NCBI RefSeq assembly: GCF_024171695.1
Contig: NZ_JAMTCF010000003.1
Coordinates: 516,406-580,405 of the forward strand
Direction of reading: 5' to 3'
DNA: 64,000 bases
Source: Actinosynnema pretiosum
GTDB lineage: Bacteria; Actinomycetota; Actinomycetes; Mycobacteriales; Pseudonocardiaceae
Both the position numbers and the translations under genes were made by a program. The notes under the pieces were generated by a model. That model made no database searches and was not told the DNA's origin. It worked only from the letters and a program-made list of their open reading frames with translations. Below are positions 1-9,106 of the stretch, one piece after another (within the stretch, counting starts at the first letter, position 1; each line of letters starts with the position of its first letter).

Positions 1-498
1 GTCCCGCCAGGTGTCGGCGGCGGTGGCGGCACGGGTAACGGCACCGGCGGCCTCGGCGGTCGGGGTGGCCTCGGCGGTACCGGCGCGGGCGGCCTCGGCG
101 GCCGTGGTGCGGGCGGTGGCCTGTCCGGCGGTCCCGGCGGCCTCGCTGCGGCGGGTGGTCGCGCGGGCGGTTTCGGCGGCGGTGCGGGTGGCTTCGGCGC
201 CGGTGGTTCCGGCATGGGCGGTGGCCTCGGTTCCGGCGGCTCCTCCTCCGCGCTCGGCGAGGGCGGTCGCAGCGGCGTCGGCGGCTACGGCTCCAACGCA
301 GCCGGTGGCCTCGGCGGCGCGGCGGCCGGTCGCGGTGGCGCGGCGGCCGGTGGCATGGGTGCGGGTGGCATGGGCGCCGCAGGTGGCCGGGGCAACGGGG
401 AAGAGGACAAGGAGCACAAGTCCGCCTCGTACCTCCAGGAGACCGAGGACGTCTTCGGGGACGGGACGCTCGTGGCGCCTCCCGTCATCGGCGGGTGA
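1..498 (+). CDS. PPE-family ESX substrate, C-terminal part (5' end outside window)
   Basis: The frame is open from base 1 to a TGA, so the start lies left of the window. The visible 165 residues are mostly glycine with Ala, Leu, Phe and Arg, then an acidic stretch and the tail VFGDGTLVAPPVIGG. From family knowledge, actinobacterial PPE-type substrates of ESX (type VII) secretion carry an N-terminal helix pair, a Gly-rich linker and a conserved tail of this kind. The PPE domain itself is not visible, so the name rests on the tail and on the neighbour. The stop overlaps the GTG of the EspG-like gene by four bases, which implies translational coupling of substrate and chaperone. Confidence 0.7.
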   Translation, partial: VPPGVGGGGGTGNGTGGLGGRGGLGGTGAGGLGGRGAGGGLSGGPGGLAAAGGRAGGFGGGAGGFGAGGSGMGGGLGSGGSSSALGEGGRSGVGGYGSNAAGGLGGAAAGRGGAAAGGMGAGGMGAAGGRGNGEEDKEHKSASYLQETEDVFGDGTLVAPPVIGG

Positions 499-1298
499 GC
501 GTGTTCTCGTTCAGCCTGTCCCACGCCGCAGCCGACATCCTCTGGGAGGACCTCGACCTCGGTAGCCGTCCCTTCCCCCTCGAGTTCCCCTACTTCGGGG
601 ACACGATGGACCAGCGCGAGGGCATCCGGCGCGCGGTCCACCGGGATCTCGAGTCGCGCGGCCTCGCCCGGCGGGGCCGCGTGGTGCCCGAGGTCGAGGA
701 GGCTCTCAAACTGGTGGTGCGCGGTGACTACCAGGTGGACGCGTTCGCGGGTCTCGACCCGCGTAACTACGACCACCAGCTCCTGGCGCGCGGTGGCGCG
801 GCGCGGGACGTGGCGGCGCTCGCCGTCATGGACGACCGGCAGATCAAGGTGGACCTGATCCGCGCTCCCGCGCTGCTGCACGCCCTCGTCTCGCTGGTGC
901 CCCCGGCCCCGCCGGGGCCGGGGCACTCGGTCACCGTTCCACTCCCGCAGCAGCCCGAGGCGAAGCCCGTCCAGCGGCGGGAAGAGGACTACGACAGCGC
1001 CACCTTCACCAGGGCGGTCGCTTCCCGCGCGGGCGGCAATCCGCAGATGCGGTTGCTGGAATCGCTGTTCTCCCGCCCCCGGTTGCGCGTCGGGCGGTAC
1101 GGGCTCGCGGTCCGAGGCCGCAACGGCAAGCCGGTCAAGGCGCCCGAGGTGTCCTGGTTCGACACCGACCAGGGCCGCTACATGATGCAGAGCAGGCCCG
1201 GCCAGGACGGCCAGCGCTGGATGACGGCCGCGCCCGCCGACAGCGGCCGGATCGCCATGCAGCTCGGCCAGGACCTCAACTTCCTGCTCAACAGCTGA
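495..1298 (+). CDS. EspG-family ESX secretion-associated chaperone
   Basis: This 267-residue protein starts MSVFSFSLSHAAADILWEDL and has the alpha/beta layout, tryptophan pattern and length of the EspG family. These cytosolic chaperones bind the tip of PE/PPE-type substrates and hold them soluble for the type VII secretion machine. The GTG start overlaps the stop of the upstream Gly-rich PPE-like gene, matching the usual substrate-chaperone order. No ESX core genes (EccC, EccD, MycP) are in the window, so which ESX machine it serves cannot be told. The family call is firm; substrate specificity is inferred only from adjacency. Confidence 0.82.
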   Translation: MSVFSFSLSHAAADILWEDLDLGSRPFPLEFPYFGDTMDQREGIRRAVHRDLESRGLARRGRVVPEVEEALKLVVRGDYQVDAFAGLDPRNYDHQLLARGGAARDVAALAVMDDRQIKVDLIRAPALLHALVSLVPPAPPGPGHSVTVPLPQQPEAKPVQRREEDYDSATFTRAVASRAGGNPQMRLLESLFSRPRLRVGRYGLAVRGRNGKPVKAPEVSWFDTDQGRYMMQSRPGQDGQRWMTAAPADSGRIAMQLGQDLNFLLNS

Positions 1299-1310
1299 CC
1301 CCGCGCAACG

Positions 1311-1351
1311 CGGAGGGGGCGGGTCCGCGCGCCGCGGACCTGCCCCCTCCG
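1311..1351. terminator. Bidirectional hairpin terminator between espG-like gene and phoU
   Basis: Bases 1311-1329 pair with 1333-1351 in a 19-bp stem (one G-T pair) around a 3-base loop. It lies between two convergent stops and has no T-tract, as is common in high-GC actinobacteria. Confidence 0.8.
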
Positions 1352-1358
1352 TCGTCGA

Positions 1359-2021
1359 TCAGGCCTCTTCGTCGCCGTATCCGGGCATCTTGCCCGTCAC
1401 CACGAACACGGTCCGCTTCGCGACCGACACCGCGTGGTCCGCGAACCGCTCGTAGAAGCGGCCCAGCAGGGTGGTGTCCACGGCGGACGGCACGCCGTGC
1501 GGCCACTCCTTGTCCATGATCACCGTGAACAGGTGGCGGTGCAGGTCGTCCATCGCGTCGTCCGCCTCCTCCAGGGACCTGGCGCGCGCCACGTCCTGGG
1601 TGCGGATGATGTCCGTCGCCTCCGTCGCCAGCTCGACCGCGATGCGGCCCATCTCGGCGAAGTAGGGGGCGACCGGCTCGGCCAGCACGTGGTTCGGGTG
1701 CCTGCGCCGCGCGGCCTTCGCCACGTGCAGCGCCAGGTCGCCCATCCGCTCCACGCTCTCCGCGGCGTGGATGACCGCGAGCACCGTGCGCAGGTCGGTC
1801 GCGACGGGGGCCTGGAGCGCGAGCAGGGCGTAGGCCTGCTCCTCGATGCCCGCGCGCACCTCGTCGATCTTGGCGTCGTCGCTGATCACCTGCTCGGCGA
1901 CGCCCAGGTCGGCCTCCAGCAGGGCCTTCGTGGCCAGCTCCATCGCCTTGCCGGACATCGCACACATGTCGGCCAGTCGCTCCGCGAGCTGTCCGAGCTG
2001 GTCTTGGTAGGCCTCACGCAT
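1359..2021 (-). CDS. phoU: Phosphate transport system regulatory protein PhoU
   Basis: The 220-residue product begins [20 protein letters not shown] and consists of two PhoU three-helix repeats (about residues 15-105 and 120-205). It contains the acidic metal-binding pattern [12 protein letters not shown] in the first repeat and [12 protein letters not shown] in the second. PhoU negatively regulates the PstSCAB transporter and the PhoR/SenX3 kinase in response to phosphate. No pst or two-component genes are next to it, so it is transcribed alone here. TAGGCT lies 6 nt before the ATG (2028-2033), suggesting a leaderless mRNA. Confidence 0.92.
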   Translation of the reverse strand: MREAYQDQLGQLAERLADMCAMSGKAMELATKALLEADLGVAEQVISDDAKIDEVRAGIEEQAYALLALQAPVATDLRTVLAVIHAAESVERMGDLALHVAKAARRRHPNHVLAEPVAPYFAEMGRIAVELATEATDIIRTQDVARARSLEEADDAMDDLHRHLFTVIMDKEWPHGVPSAVDTTLLGRFYERFADHAVSVAKRTVFVVTGKMPGYGDEEA

Positions 2022-2168
2022 GTCCCAAGCCTAGGGCCCCCTGATCGCGCGGGCGACATTCCCCGGTGAACCGGGGATGAACCCGTGGCGACCAGATGAT
2101 CGGCGCCACCCGTCGGGAGCTGCGAGAACGGCAGAACTCCCGAGAGGTGGCGCCGAGTGGTCAGCCGG

Positions 2169-5100
2169 TCACGCGCAGGGGTCGACGGCCGCGTTCACCA
2201 CGGGCAAATCCCCGGTGCCCGAGCCGCTGTCGGCGGAGACGCCGCCGCTCTGGCCCGCCTGGGGCTTCTCGACCGCGCCCTCCCAGCCGGAGCCCATCAT
2301 CAGCGCCACGGCGCCGCCCATGCTCTCGTCGACCTGGAGCTCCGCGTCCGGGACAGCGGCCCGCAGGGTCGCCGCGGCGTTCTCGTTGCCGGTGGCGTAG
2401 CGGATGAACGTCCTGGTGGACGGCTGGTCGGCGACACCGATGTAGGCGACCTTGAAGCCGACCTCTTCCAGCTTGGTCTTGGTGTTCTTCGGGGCGTAGC
2501 CGCCCGAGGTCTGGTTGAAGACCTGGACCCGCACGCTGCCGGGGTCGAGCACGGTGCCGGGCTGCTTCTCGGCCTTCTTCTCGGTGGTCCCGCCCTCGCT
2601 GGGGGACTCGCCGGGCAGCGGGGTGCCGTCGATGACCGCCTGGAAGAGCGCCTTGGTCTCGTCCTCCTGCAGGACCTCGAAGTTGTCGTCGTTGCTCGGG
2701 GTCGGGCCCTCGTCGGTGCTGTGGGGGACGGTCACGAAGCTGACCCGCCCGGCGTCCAGCCCCTGCAGGGACTGGGCGAGCGTCAGCATGGAGTCCACGC
2801 CGATGTTCTGACCCGCGGTGGAGGACGCGAAGGCGTTGAGGAAGCCGTTGAGCTTGGTCGGGCTGAGCAGCAGCTCGCTCGACATGGCCTTGCGCAGCAG
2901 CGCGGACAGGAACTGCTGCTGCCGCTTGATCCGGTCGTAGTCGCCGAACTCCTCGGTCTTGACCTTGCGGGCGCGGACGTAGTCCAGCGCCTTCTGACCG
3001 TTGATGTCGTACTTGCCGGGCTTGTCGAAGATCATGCCCAGCTCGCCGTCGTCCATGACCGAGGGCACGCACACGCCCACGGTCCCGACGGCGTCGACCA
3101 TGCCCTTGAAGCCGTTGAAGTCGACGCTGACGAAGCGGTTGATGTCCAGCCCGCTCAGCTGGGTCATGAACTTGCTGACGCACTGCGGGCCGCCGGTGGC
3201 GTAGACCTCGTTGGCCTTCACGCCCTCCGCCTCGGGCAGCACCTTGTCCGAGTAGGTGTCGCTGGCCGAGTCCCAGCTGTTGCACGCGGGCCGCGTGACC
3301 TGGAGGTCACGCGGCATCGACACCACCACCATGCGCTTCCGGTCGGCCGGGACGTGCGCGATCATCATCACGTCCGACCGGGCGCCGACGACCTCGCTGG
3401 TGTCGCCGACGCCGTCCGAGTCCTTCGCACCCGCACGTGTGTCCGAGCCGATGATGAGGAAGTTCTCGTCGCCGAGCTGCTTCTCCGCCTCGTGCACGGC
3501 CGCCGAGTTCTGGCCGAGCGCGTCGATCCGGGTGATCTTGCTGTCGAAGTGCAGCATCGCGCCCCAGCCGATGCCGCTGGCCAGGAACACCACCACCGCC
3601 GAGGTCAGCGAGATCGCCTTGATGATCCGGACGATCTTGCTCTGCTTGGCGGTCCGCCCCTTGCGGCCCTTGCCCTTCCCCTTGCCGCCGCTGTCGGCGT
3701 CCGGGTCGTCGGGGTCCTCGGGGTCGACCGGCTCGGCGTACTCCGTGGCGTCCTCGTCGACCTCGGACTTCCACGGCATCAGCTTCTGCCTGCGCTCCTT
3801 GCGCTGGCGCTCCTGCTCGGCGAGCTCGTCGTGGACGGCGGAGAAGCGGGCGAGGGTGTGGTCGACCTCGCGCAGCTTCTTGATGTCGTCGCTGATGGCC
3901 TCCATCTCGGTGGTGAGGCTCGCCGGGTCGATCTGCTCCCTCGGCTCGGGGCCTCCCGGACCGGGCGGAGGACCGCCGAGCGCGGGCACGCCGGGGGGCG
4001 GGAGCGGCAGCGCGTCCTCGTTGTCCTCGGCGAACCGGCTGGGGGGACCGTCGTGCGGGCCCTGCCTGCCGCTCTCGGGCGCGAGCCTGCGCGGACCCCG
4101 GCCCGCGTCGCCGTCGGCGAAGCTCTCGGCGCGCGCCTGGCGGTCGTCGCCGGGCGGGACGGGCCTCGGCCGCATCCCGGTGCCCTCGGGACCCCTGCCC
4201 TCGGGACCCCTGCCCTCGGGACCCATCGGGCCGTCGCCGGGGGCGAGCCTGCGCGGGCCGTCCTCGGGCAGGCCGGGGCCGTCGCCGGGGATCGGGCGGG
4301 GACGCATCCCGGTGCCCTCCGGACCCCGGCGGGGCCCGTCCTCGGGCAGGCCGCGGAAGCCGTCCTCGAAGTCCTCGCCGGGCATCGGGCGCGGCATCCG
4401 GGTGCTGCTGCCCTCCGGACCGGGACGGCGCGGACCACCGGGCGGGCCGGGCGGCGGGCCGTCGTGGCCCGCCAGCCTGGCCGGGCCGTCGCCGGGGACC
4501 GGCCGGGGCCGCGTGCCGGTGCCCTCGGGGCCCCTGCGGGGGCCGTCCTCGGGGATCGGGCGCGGCATCCGGGTGCTGCTGCCGTCCGGCGGGACCGGGC
4601 GGGACCGGGGACCGGGGCCGTCCGGGCCGGGGCCCATCGGACCGCCGTCGCCCGGCATCGGGCGCGGGCGGACGCCGGTGCCCTCCTGCCCCCTGCGCGG
4701 GCCGTCCTCGGGCAGGCCGGGGCCGTCGCCGGGGATCGGGCGGGGGCGCATCCCGGTGCCGTCGGGACCCCGGCGGGGCCCGTCCTCGGGCAGACCGGGC
4801 GGACGGCCGTCGAAGCCGTCGCCGGGCATCGGGCGCGGGCGGGAGCCCGTGCCGTCGGGACCGTCCGGTCCCGGCATCCCCGGACCGTCGCCGGGCATCG
4901 GCCTCGGGCGCGTCCCGGTGCCGTCGGGACCGGGCCTGCGCGGACCGCGCGGACCGTCGCCGAGCTCGGGACCGGGGCGGCGCGGGCCGTCGACCGGACC
5001 GTCGGGGCCCGGCCTGCGGGGACCGTCCTGGGGACCGCGCGGACCGCCGTCGACCTCGGGGCGCGCGCGGCGACCGGTGGCGTCGGGGCCCTGCGGGCCC

Positions 5101-6260
5101 GCGTCCGGCCTGGCCCTGCGGCCGGTGGCGTCGGGACCGGGACCGCGCTGGCCCCGGCCGTCGGCCTCGGCGCCGTGCGGCGGGAGCGACCTGCGGCCGG
5201 TCGGCTCACCGGGCGAGAGCCTGGACAGCCGCGCCGCGGACTCCTCGGCGGGCGCGTCGGCGACCTCGTCGCCCCGCGCGTCCGGCCTGCGCCGGTCGGC
5301 GGCCTGCGGCCACGGGGCCTCGTCGGTGAAGGAGCGGCCCCTGCGGGCGGCGGGCTCGTGGCGCCCGCCCTCCTCGGCGAAGCCGTCCTCGGGCGCGGTC
5401 GCCCTGGACCGCCGCCCAGCCCCCTCACCGGGAGCCTGGCGGCTTCGGGGGCCGGGCTCCTCCTGGTGGGCCGGGACGCCCTCCTCGGGGGCGGAACGCC
5501 TGCCTGAGGGCGCGGGCTCGTCGTGACGCGCGCGCCTGCTCGCGCGCGAGACGCCTTCGGGCGCGGCGGCCTCGCGGTCGGCCTCCGGAGCGGCGCGCCG
5601 ACCGGTCTGGGGCTCCTCCGGCGCCGCGCGGCGCCCGGAGGGGGCCTCGTCGTGCCGGGCGCGCCGACCACCGGCGGCCTCGACCGCCGGGTCCGGCTCG
5701 CCGTGCACGGGTGCGGCGTACCGCGTCTCCTCCTCGTGCGCGGACGGCTCCGGCCTCGCCCTGCGGCCCGCGCGCGGACCGGCCTCACCCGAGTGGACGG
5801 GTGCGGCGGAGTGGGACGGCCCCTGGCCGTCGTCCTCGGGCTCGTGGGCCGCCCTGCGGCGGCCCTGCGGCGGCTCCTGCGCTGGTCGGTGCGCGTGGTC
5901 GCCCTGCTGGCGACCGCTCTCCGGGCCCTGCGGCTCGGATCTGTGGGCGGGTGGCTCCGGCGCGGCGCGGCGACCGGACGGTTCCGGTGCGGCGCCGCGC
6001 TGCGGACCGGAGTCCGACTGGCCCGGCGGGATGGGACGCGGGATGTTCGTGCGGCTGTGCTGTTCCAGCAGATCCGACACGCTCAGACCGCCGCTGCCCT
6101 CCATCGACCTGCGGCGACGCCCGGTCGGCTGGTCATCCTGCGGGGCCTGGTCGCCTCCGGGTCCGGTGCCGCCACGGCGGGGCTCGTCGGGCACCCGGTC
6201 TCCCTTCAGCAATTGGTCATCGGTCAGGTCGTCATCACGAGTTGACGACAGCAAGGACAC
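2169..6260 (-). CDS. LytR-CpsA-Psr (LCP) family wall-glycopolymer ligase with giant disordered N-terminal region
   Basis: The product has 1,363 residues. Residues 1 to about 870 are low-complexity Pro/Gly/Arg/Asp sequence with recurring blocks such as EDGPRRGPEGTGMRPRPIPG. One membrane helix lies near 875-900. The LCP domain follows (about 925-1150), with the phosphate-binding arginines in ARSDVMMI and SMPRDLQV. A LytR_C domain (about 1240-1330) ends the protein. LCP enzymes transfer lipid-linked glycopolymers such as teichoic acid or arabinogalactan to peptidoglycan outside the membrane. Typical LCP proteins are 300-500 residues, so the cytoplasmic extension is exceptional. The GTG at 6260 is used because the frame and the charged sequence MSLLSSTRDDDLTDD continue from there; an internal start cannot be excluded. 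Confidence 0.85.
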   Translation of the reverse strand: MSLLSSTRDDDLTDDQLLKGDRVPDEPRRGGTGPGGDQAPQDDQPTGRRRRSMEGSGGLSVSDLLEQHSRTNIPRPIPPGQSDSGPQRGAAPEPSGRRAAPEPPAHRSEPQGPESGRQQGDHAHRPAQEPPQGRRRAAHEPEDDGQGPSHSAAPVHSGEAGPRAGRRARPEPSAHEEETRYAAPVHGEPDPAVEAAGGRRARHDEAPSGRRAAPEEPQTGRRAAPEADREAAAPEGVSRASRRARHDEPAPSGRRSAPEEGVPAHQEEPGPRSRQAPGEGAGRRSRATAPEDGFAEEGGRHEPAARRGRSFTDEAPWPQAADRRRPDARGDEVADAPAEESAARLSRLSPGEPTGRRSLPPHGAEADGRGQRGPGPDATGRRARPDAGPQGPDATGRRARPEVDGGPRGPQDGPRRPGPDGPVDGPRRPGPELGDGPRGPRRPGPDGTGTRPRPMPGDGPGMPGPDGPDGTGSRPRPMPGDGFDGRPPGLPEDGPRRGPDGTGMRPRPIPGDGPGLPEDGPRRGQEGTGVRPRPMPGDGGPMGPGPDGPGPRSRPVPPDGSSTRMPRPIPEDGPRRGPEGTGTRPRPVPGDGPARLAGHDGPPPGPPGGPRRPGPEGSSTRMPRPMPGEDFEDGFRGLPEDGPRRGPEGTGMRPRPIPGDGPGLPEDGPRRLAPGDGPMGPEGRGPEGRGPEGTGMRPRPVPPGDDRQARAESFADGDAGRGPRRLAPESGRQGPHDGPPSRFAEDNEDALPLPPPGVPALGGPPPGPGGPEPREQIDPASLTTEMEAISDDIKKLREVDHTLARFSAVHDELAEQERQRKERRQKLMPWKSEVDEDATEYAEPVDPEDPDDPDADSGGKGKGKGRKGRTAKQSKIVRIIKAISLTSAVVVFLASGIGWGAMLHFDSKITRIDALGQNSAAVHEAEKQLGDENFLIIGSDTRAGAKDSDGVGDTSEVVGARSDVMMIAHVPADRKRMVVVSMPRDLQVTRPACNSWDSASDTYSDKVLPEAEGVKANEVYATGGPQCVSKFMTQLSGLDINRFVSVDFNGFKGMVDAVGTVGVCVPSVMDDGELGMIFDKPGKYDINGQKALDYVRARKVKTEEFGDYDRIKRQQQFLSALLRKAMSSELLLSPTKLNGFLNAFASSTAGQNIGVDSMLTLAQSLQGLDAGRVSFVTVPHSTDEGPTPSNDDNFEVLQEDETKALFQAVIDGTPLPGESPSEGGTTEKKAEKQPGTVLDPGSVRVQVFNQTSGGYAPKNTKTKLEEVGFKVAYIGVADQPSTRTFIRYATGNENAAATLRAAVPDAELQVDESMGGAVALMMGSGWEGAVEKPQAGQSGGVSADSGSGTGDLPVVNAAVDPCA

Positions 6261-6406
6261 GGTGAAAGCACCTGCGGCGTGTCACTTGCGCACGCGATAC
6301 TACGGACGCCCGCCAATTCTGACGACCACTCCCGGTGATAGAGGGGTGGGGGGTGGTCGGATACGCGCAGCAGGTTACGCCCGAACGGGTGAGTTGGGTG
6401 CGCGTT

Positions 6407-7264
6407 TCAGTAACCGGACACCCTCGGTTCAGTGATTCCGCGTCGCCCAGAAGCAGCACCGGCCAACCGAACGCGTCCGCCCTCCCGGTAGGCGACTGCG
6501 TTCCGTCCCGATTGCTTCGCCGTGTAGAGGAGGCTGTCGGCGCGCAACAACTGCTGCTCCGGGGCCACCGGTGGGCGGGAGGGCGTCTCGGCGGCCGGGG
6601 GTTCGTACGCCAGGCCGATGCTGACAGTCACCCTCAGGCCGGGAGCGAGCGAGGCCCAGGCGTGACGCTCGACACGCATCCTGGCCGCTTCGGTGATCTG
6701 GATCGCACTCGCGACGTCCACGTCGGGCAGCACGATGACGAACTCCTCGCCCCCGTAGCGGGCGCAGAACCCCTGCTCCGGCAGCTCCGCCTGGAGCAAC
6801 TCCACCACCCGCTGGAGCACCCGGTCGCCCAGCAGGTGCCCGAACGTGTCGTTCACCTGCTTGAACCAGTCGAGGTCGATCAGCGCGATGGCCAGCCCGC
6901 CGGTCGTGGCGCCCCGCTCGGCGACCAGCGACACCAGGCGCTCGTCCAGGTAGCGGCGGTTGTAGCTGTCGGTCAGGCTGTCCCGCAGGCTCTGCTCGCG
7001 GGCCTCGGCGTGCTCCCTGCGCAGCCGGTCCACCTCGCGGCGCAGCTGCTCCGGCACCTTCGGCTGCTCCTCGCGCCCCGCGTGGACCAGGTCGAACGCC
7101 GAGCGCAGGTGCTGGTAGGCCTGCCGCCACTGGCCCCTGGAGGCGAGCAGTGTCGCGATCGACTCGTGCAGCTGCACCAGCCCGGTGCCCTCGGAAGCGG
7201 GCGCGGGCGCCTCGGGGCCGCCCTCCCGATCGGGATCGGCGACCTCGGGCCGCAGTGCGGTCAT
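6407..7264 (-). CDS. GGDEF-domain diguanylate cyclase
   Basis: The ATG at 7264 is chosen because a strong Shine-Dalgarno sequence (GAGGAGGTGAG) lies just upstream, giving 285 residues. The N-terminal 100 residues look helical and TPR-like (LVQLHESIATLLASRGQWRQ). The GGDEF domain follows, with the active signature RYGGEEF and the DLDWFKQVNDTFGH substrate/metal motif. Such proteins make cyclic di-GMP from two GTP, which in actinomycetes influences development through BldD. The inhibitory RxxD motif expected nine residues before GGEEF is replaced by P-E-Q-G, so product inhibition through the I-site is probably absent. There are no membrane segments, so it is cytosolic. Confidence 0.88.
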   Translation of the reverse strand: MTALRPEVADPDREGGPEAPAPASEGTGLVQLHESIATLLASRGQWRQAYQHLRSAFDLVHAGREEQPKVPEQLRREVDRLRREHAEAREQSLRDSLTDSYNRRYLDERLVSLVAERGATTGGLAIALIDLDWFKQVNDTFGHLLGDRVLQRVVELLQAELPEQGFCARYGGEEFVIVLPDVDVASAIQITEAARMRVERHAWASLAPGLRVTVSIGLAYEPPAAETPSRPPVAPEQQLLRADSLLYTAKQSGRNAVAYREGGRVRLAGAASGRRGITEPRVSGY

Positions 7265-7411
7265 CGTGCTCACCTCCTCACTTGCCAAGGTGTCGTCTCC
7301 TAGGAGGCGGCTCTTGAGCGAGCGGGACACGTCAGAGGTTGATTTCCCTCTACCGGTTGACCGTGCACTGCTCCGAACCGGTGACGTTTCCGGTCGGTCA
7401 GCGGAAAACCG

Positions 7412-7870
7412 TCACGCGGCGCACGGTGCGAAGCCGTAGGCGCGCCCGTTCAGCAGCACGACGTGCTGCGAGCCGATCTGCGAGCCGACCTCCACGCCGT
7501 CCCGGTGCACCGTGATCGTCACGGCCACGACCAGCACGACACCGCGCGGGTGCGCCTCGTCGCCGCTCGCGGGCGACCACTGGTTGTCCAGCCGCAACGT
7601 GCCCATCGCCGGGCGGAAGGTGATCGTCCCGGACGGCGGTCGGCAGCCCGAGTCCCGGTAGTCCGGGTGCTGGGTCTCCTCCAGCAGCGCGTGCTGCTTC
7701 TCCAGCCCCTGCTCGCCCGCCGAGTTCAGGTCGTCGAAGTAGTTCCGCACCAGGCCCCGGTCCGAGTCGGTCAGCCGGATCGGCACCGCCGTCCCCGCGA
7801 CCGCGCCGGAGCACCCCGTCACCAGCAGCGCCCCGACCAGCAGCGCCGCGCCGCGCGCCAGCTCAGCCAC
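7412..7870 (-). CDS. Small lipoprotein of unknown function
   Basis: The 152-residue product has a short signal peptide (residues 1-19) ending in the lipobox LVTGC, with Cys20 as the lipidation site. The rest is a compact secreted domain with Cys58 and a Cys near the C-terminus (GFAPCAA) that could form a disulfide. The domain family is not recognised. The GTG start overlaps the 3' end of the dihydrouridine synthase gene by eight bases, so the two are probably co-transcribed. It is presumably anchored on the outer face of the membrane. Confidence 0.7.
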   Translation of the reverse strand: MAELARGAALLVGALLVTGCSGAVAGTAVPIRLTDSDRGLVRNYFDDLNSAGEQGLEKQHALLEETQHPDYRDSGCRPPSGTITFRPAMGTLRLDNQWSPASGDEAHPRGVVLVVAVTITVHRDGVEVGSQIGSQHVVLLNGRAYGFAPCAA

Positions 7871-8999
7871 CCGAGTGCATCTCCTCGGCCTCGGGCACCG
7901 CCGCGTCCTCGGGGTCGTCCAGCCAGCCCTCCGGGAGAATCACCCGGGCGGGGGAACCCTGTCGGCCGCGCGGGCCGTCCGCGTCGGAGGGGTACTCGGC
8001 GGTCCGGTCGAGCTGGCCGACCAGGTCCTGGAGCTCGGCCAGCGTGCTGACCATCGCCAGCGACCGGCGCAGGTCGCCGCCGACCGGGAAGCCCTTCAGG
8101 TACCAGGCCATGTGCTTGCGCAGGTCGCGGACGCCCTTCTCCTCGCCGAGGTAGTCGGCCAGGAGCGCGCCGTGCCGCCAGAGGATGTCGGCGACCTTGC
8201 CCAGCGTCGGCGGCGCGGGCAGCGGCTCGCCCCGGAAGGCGGCCTGCAGCTCGCCGAACAGCCACGGCCTGCCCAGGCAGCCCCGGCCCACCACGACCCC
8301 GTCGCAGCCGGTGCGGGCGACCATGTCGAGCGCGTCCTGGGCGCTGAAGACGTCGCCGTTGCCCAGCACCGGGATGGAGGTCACCGCCTCCTTCAGCCGG
8401 GCGATGGCCGACCAGTCGGCGGTGCCGGAGTAGCGCTGGGCGGCGGTGCGGGCGTGCAGCGCCACGGCCTGCGCGCCCTCGTCCTCGGCGATGCGGCCCG
8501 CGTCGAGGTAGGTGAGGTGCTCGTCGTCGATGCCGATCCGGAACTTCACGGTCACCGGCACACCCGCGGGCTCGGCGGCGCGCACGGCGGCCCGCACGAT
8601 CTCCCGGAACAGCTTCCGCTTGTACGGCAGCGCCGCCCCGCCGCCCTTGCGGGTGACCTTGGGGACGGGGCAGCCGAAGTTCATGTCGATGTGGTCGGCC
8701 CGGTCCTCGCCGGTGATCAGCTTGACGGCCTCGGACATGGACACCGGGTCGACGCTGTAGAGCTGCATCGAGCGGGGGTGCTCGTCGGGGCCGAAGGCCA
8801 GCATCTCCATGGTCTTGGAGTCGCGCTCCACCACGGCGCGGGCGGTGATCATCTCGCAGACGTAGAGCGAGCCGGGGCTCCCGAACTCCCGGCACAGCTG
8901 CCGGAAGGCGATGTTCGTGATGCCCGCCATCGGGGCGAGCACGACGGCCGGGTCGACCGAGTACCGGCCGATCTTCAGCGAGGGAGGGGGAGCTGCCAC
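7863..8999 (-). CDS. dusB: tRNA-dihydrouridine synthase (DusB-like)
   Basis: The 378-residue protein (GTG at 8999, MAAPPPSLKIGRYSVDPAVV) has the Dus TIM-barrel signature LAPMAGITNIAFRQLCREFG. The catalytic cysteine lies in NFGCPVPKVTRKGGGAAL near residue 110, and FMN-binding motifs follow (GNGDVFSAQDAL, GVVVGRGCLGRPW). Dus enzymes reduce uridine in the tRNA D-loop using NADPH and FMN. The start is set by domain homology and by TAGCCT seven bases upstream (9007-9012), which fits a leaderless transcript. Further in-frame codons upstream would overlap the divergent TetR gene. A lipoprotein gene follows with an 8-base overlap. Confidence 0.92.
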   Translation of the reverse strand: MAAPPPSLKIGRYSVDPAVVLAPMAGITNIAFRQLCREFGSPGSLYVCEMITARAVVERDSKTMEMLAFGPDEHPRSMQLYSVDPVSMSEAVKLITGEDRADHIDMNFGCPVPKVTRKGGGAALPYKRKLFREIVRAAVRAAEPAGVPVTVKFRIGIDDEHLTYLDAGRIAEDEGAQAVALHARTAAQRYSGTADWSAIARLKEAVTSIPVLGNGDVFSAQDALDMVARTGCDGVVVGRGCLGRPWLFGELQAAFRGEPLPAPPTLGKVADILWRHGALLADYLGEEKGVRDLRKHMAWYLKGFPVGGDLRRSLAMVSTLAELQDLVGQLDRTAEYPSDADGPRGRQGSPARVILPEGWLDDPEDAAVPEAEEMHSGG

Positions 9000-9106
9000 G
9001 CGGACCAGGCTAGTCGCAGCCGGGGCCCGCGCCCGCCGTTCCGGCGCTTTCCGGCTCCCGTCCCGCGACCGGAGGGAGGCCGGTGGCCGCTGGTTACAGT
9101 CGTCCG

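Noticed and set aside
2157..5526. Long plus-strand frames opposite the LCP gene
   Set aside because: They mirror the Pro/Gly/Arg repeats of the minus-strand protein and have no recognisable domain or ribosome site.
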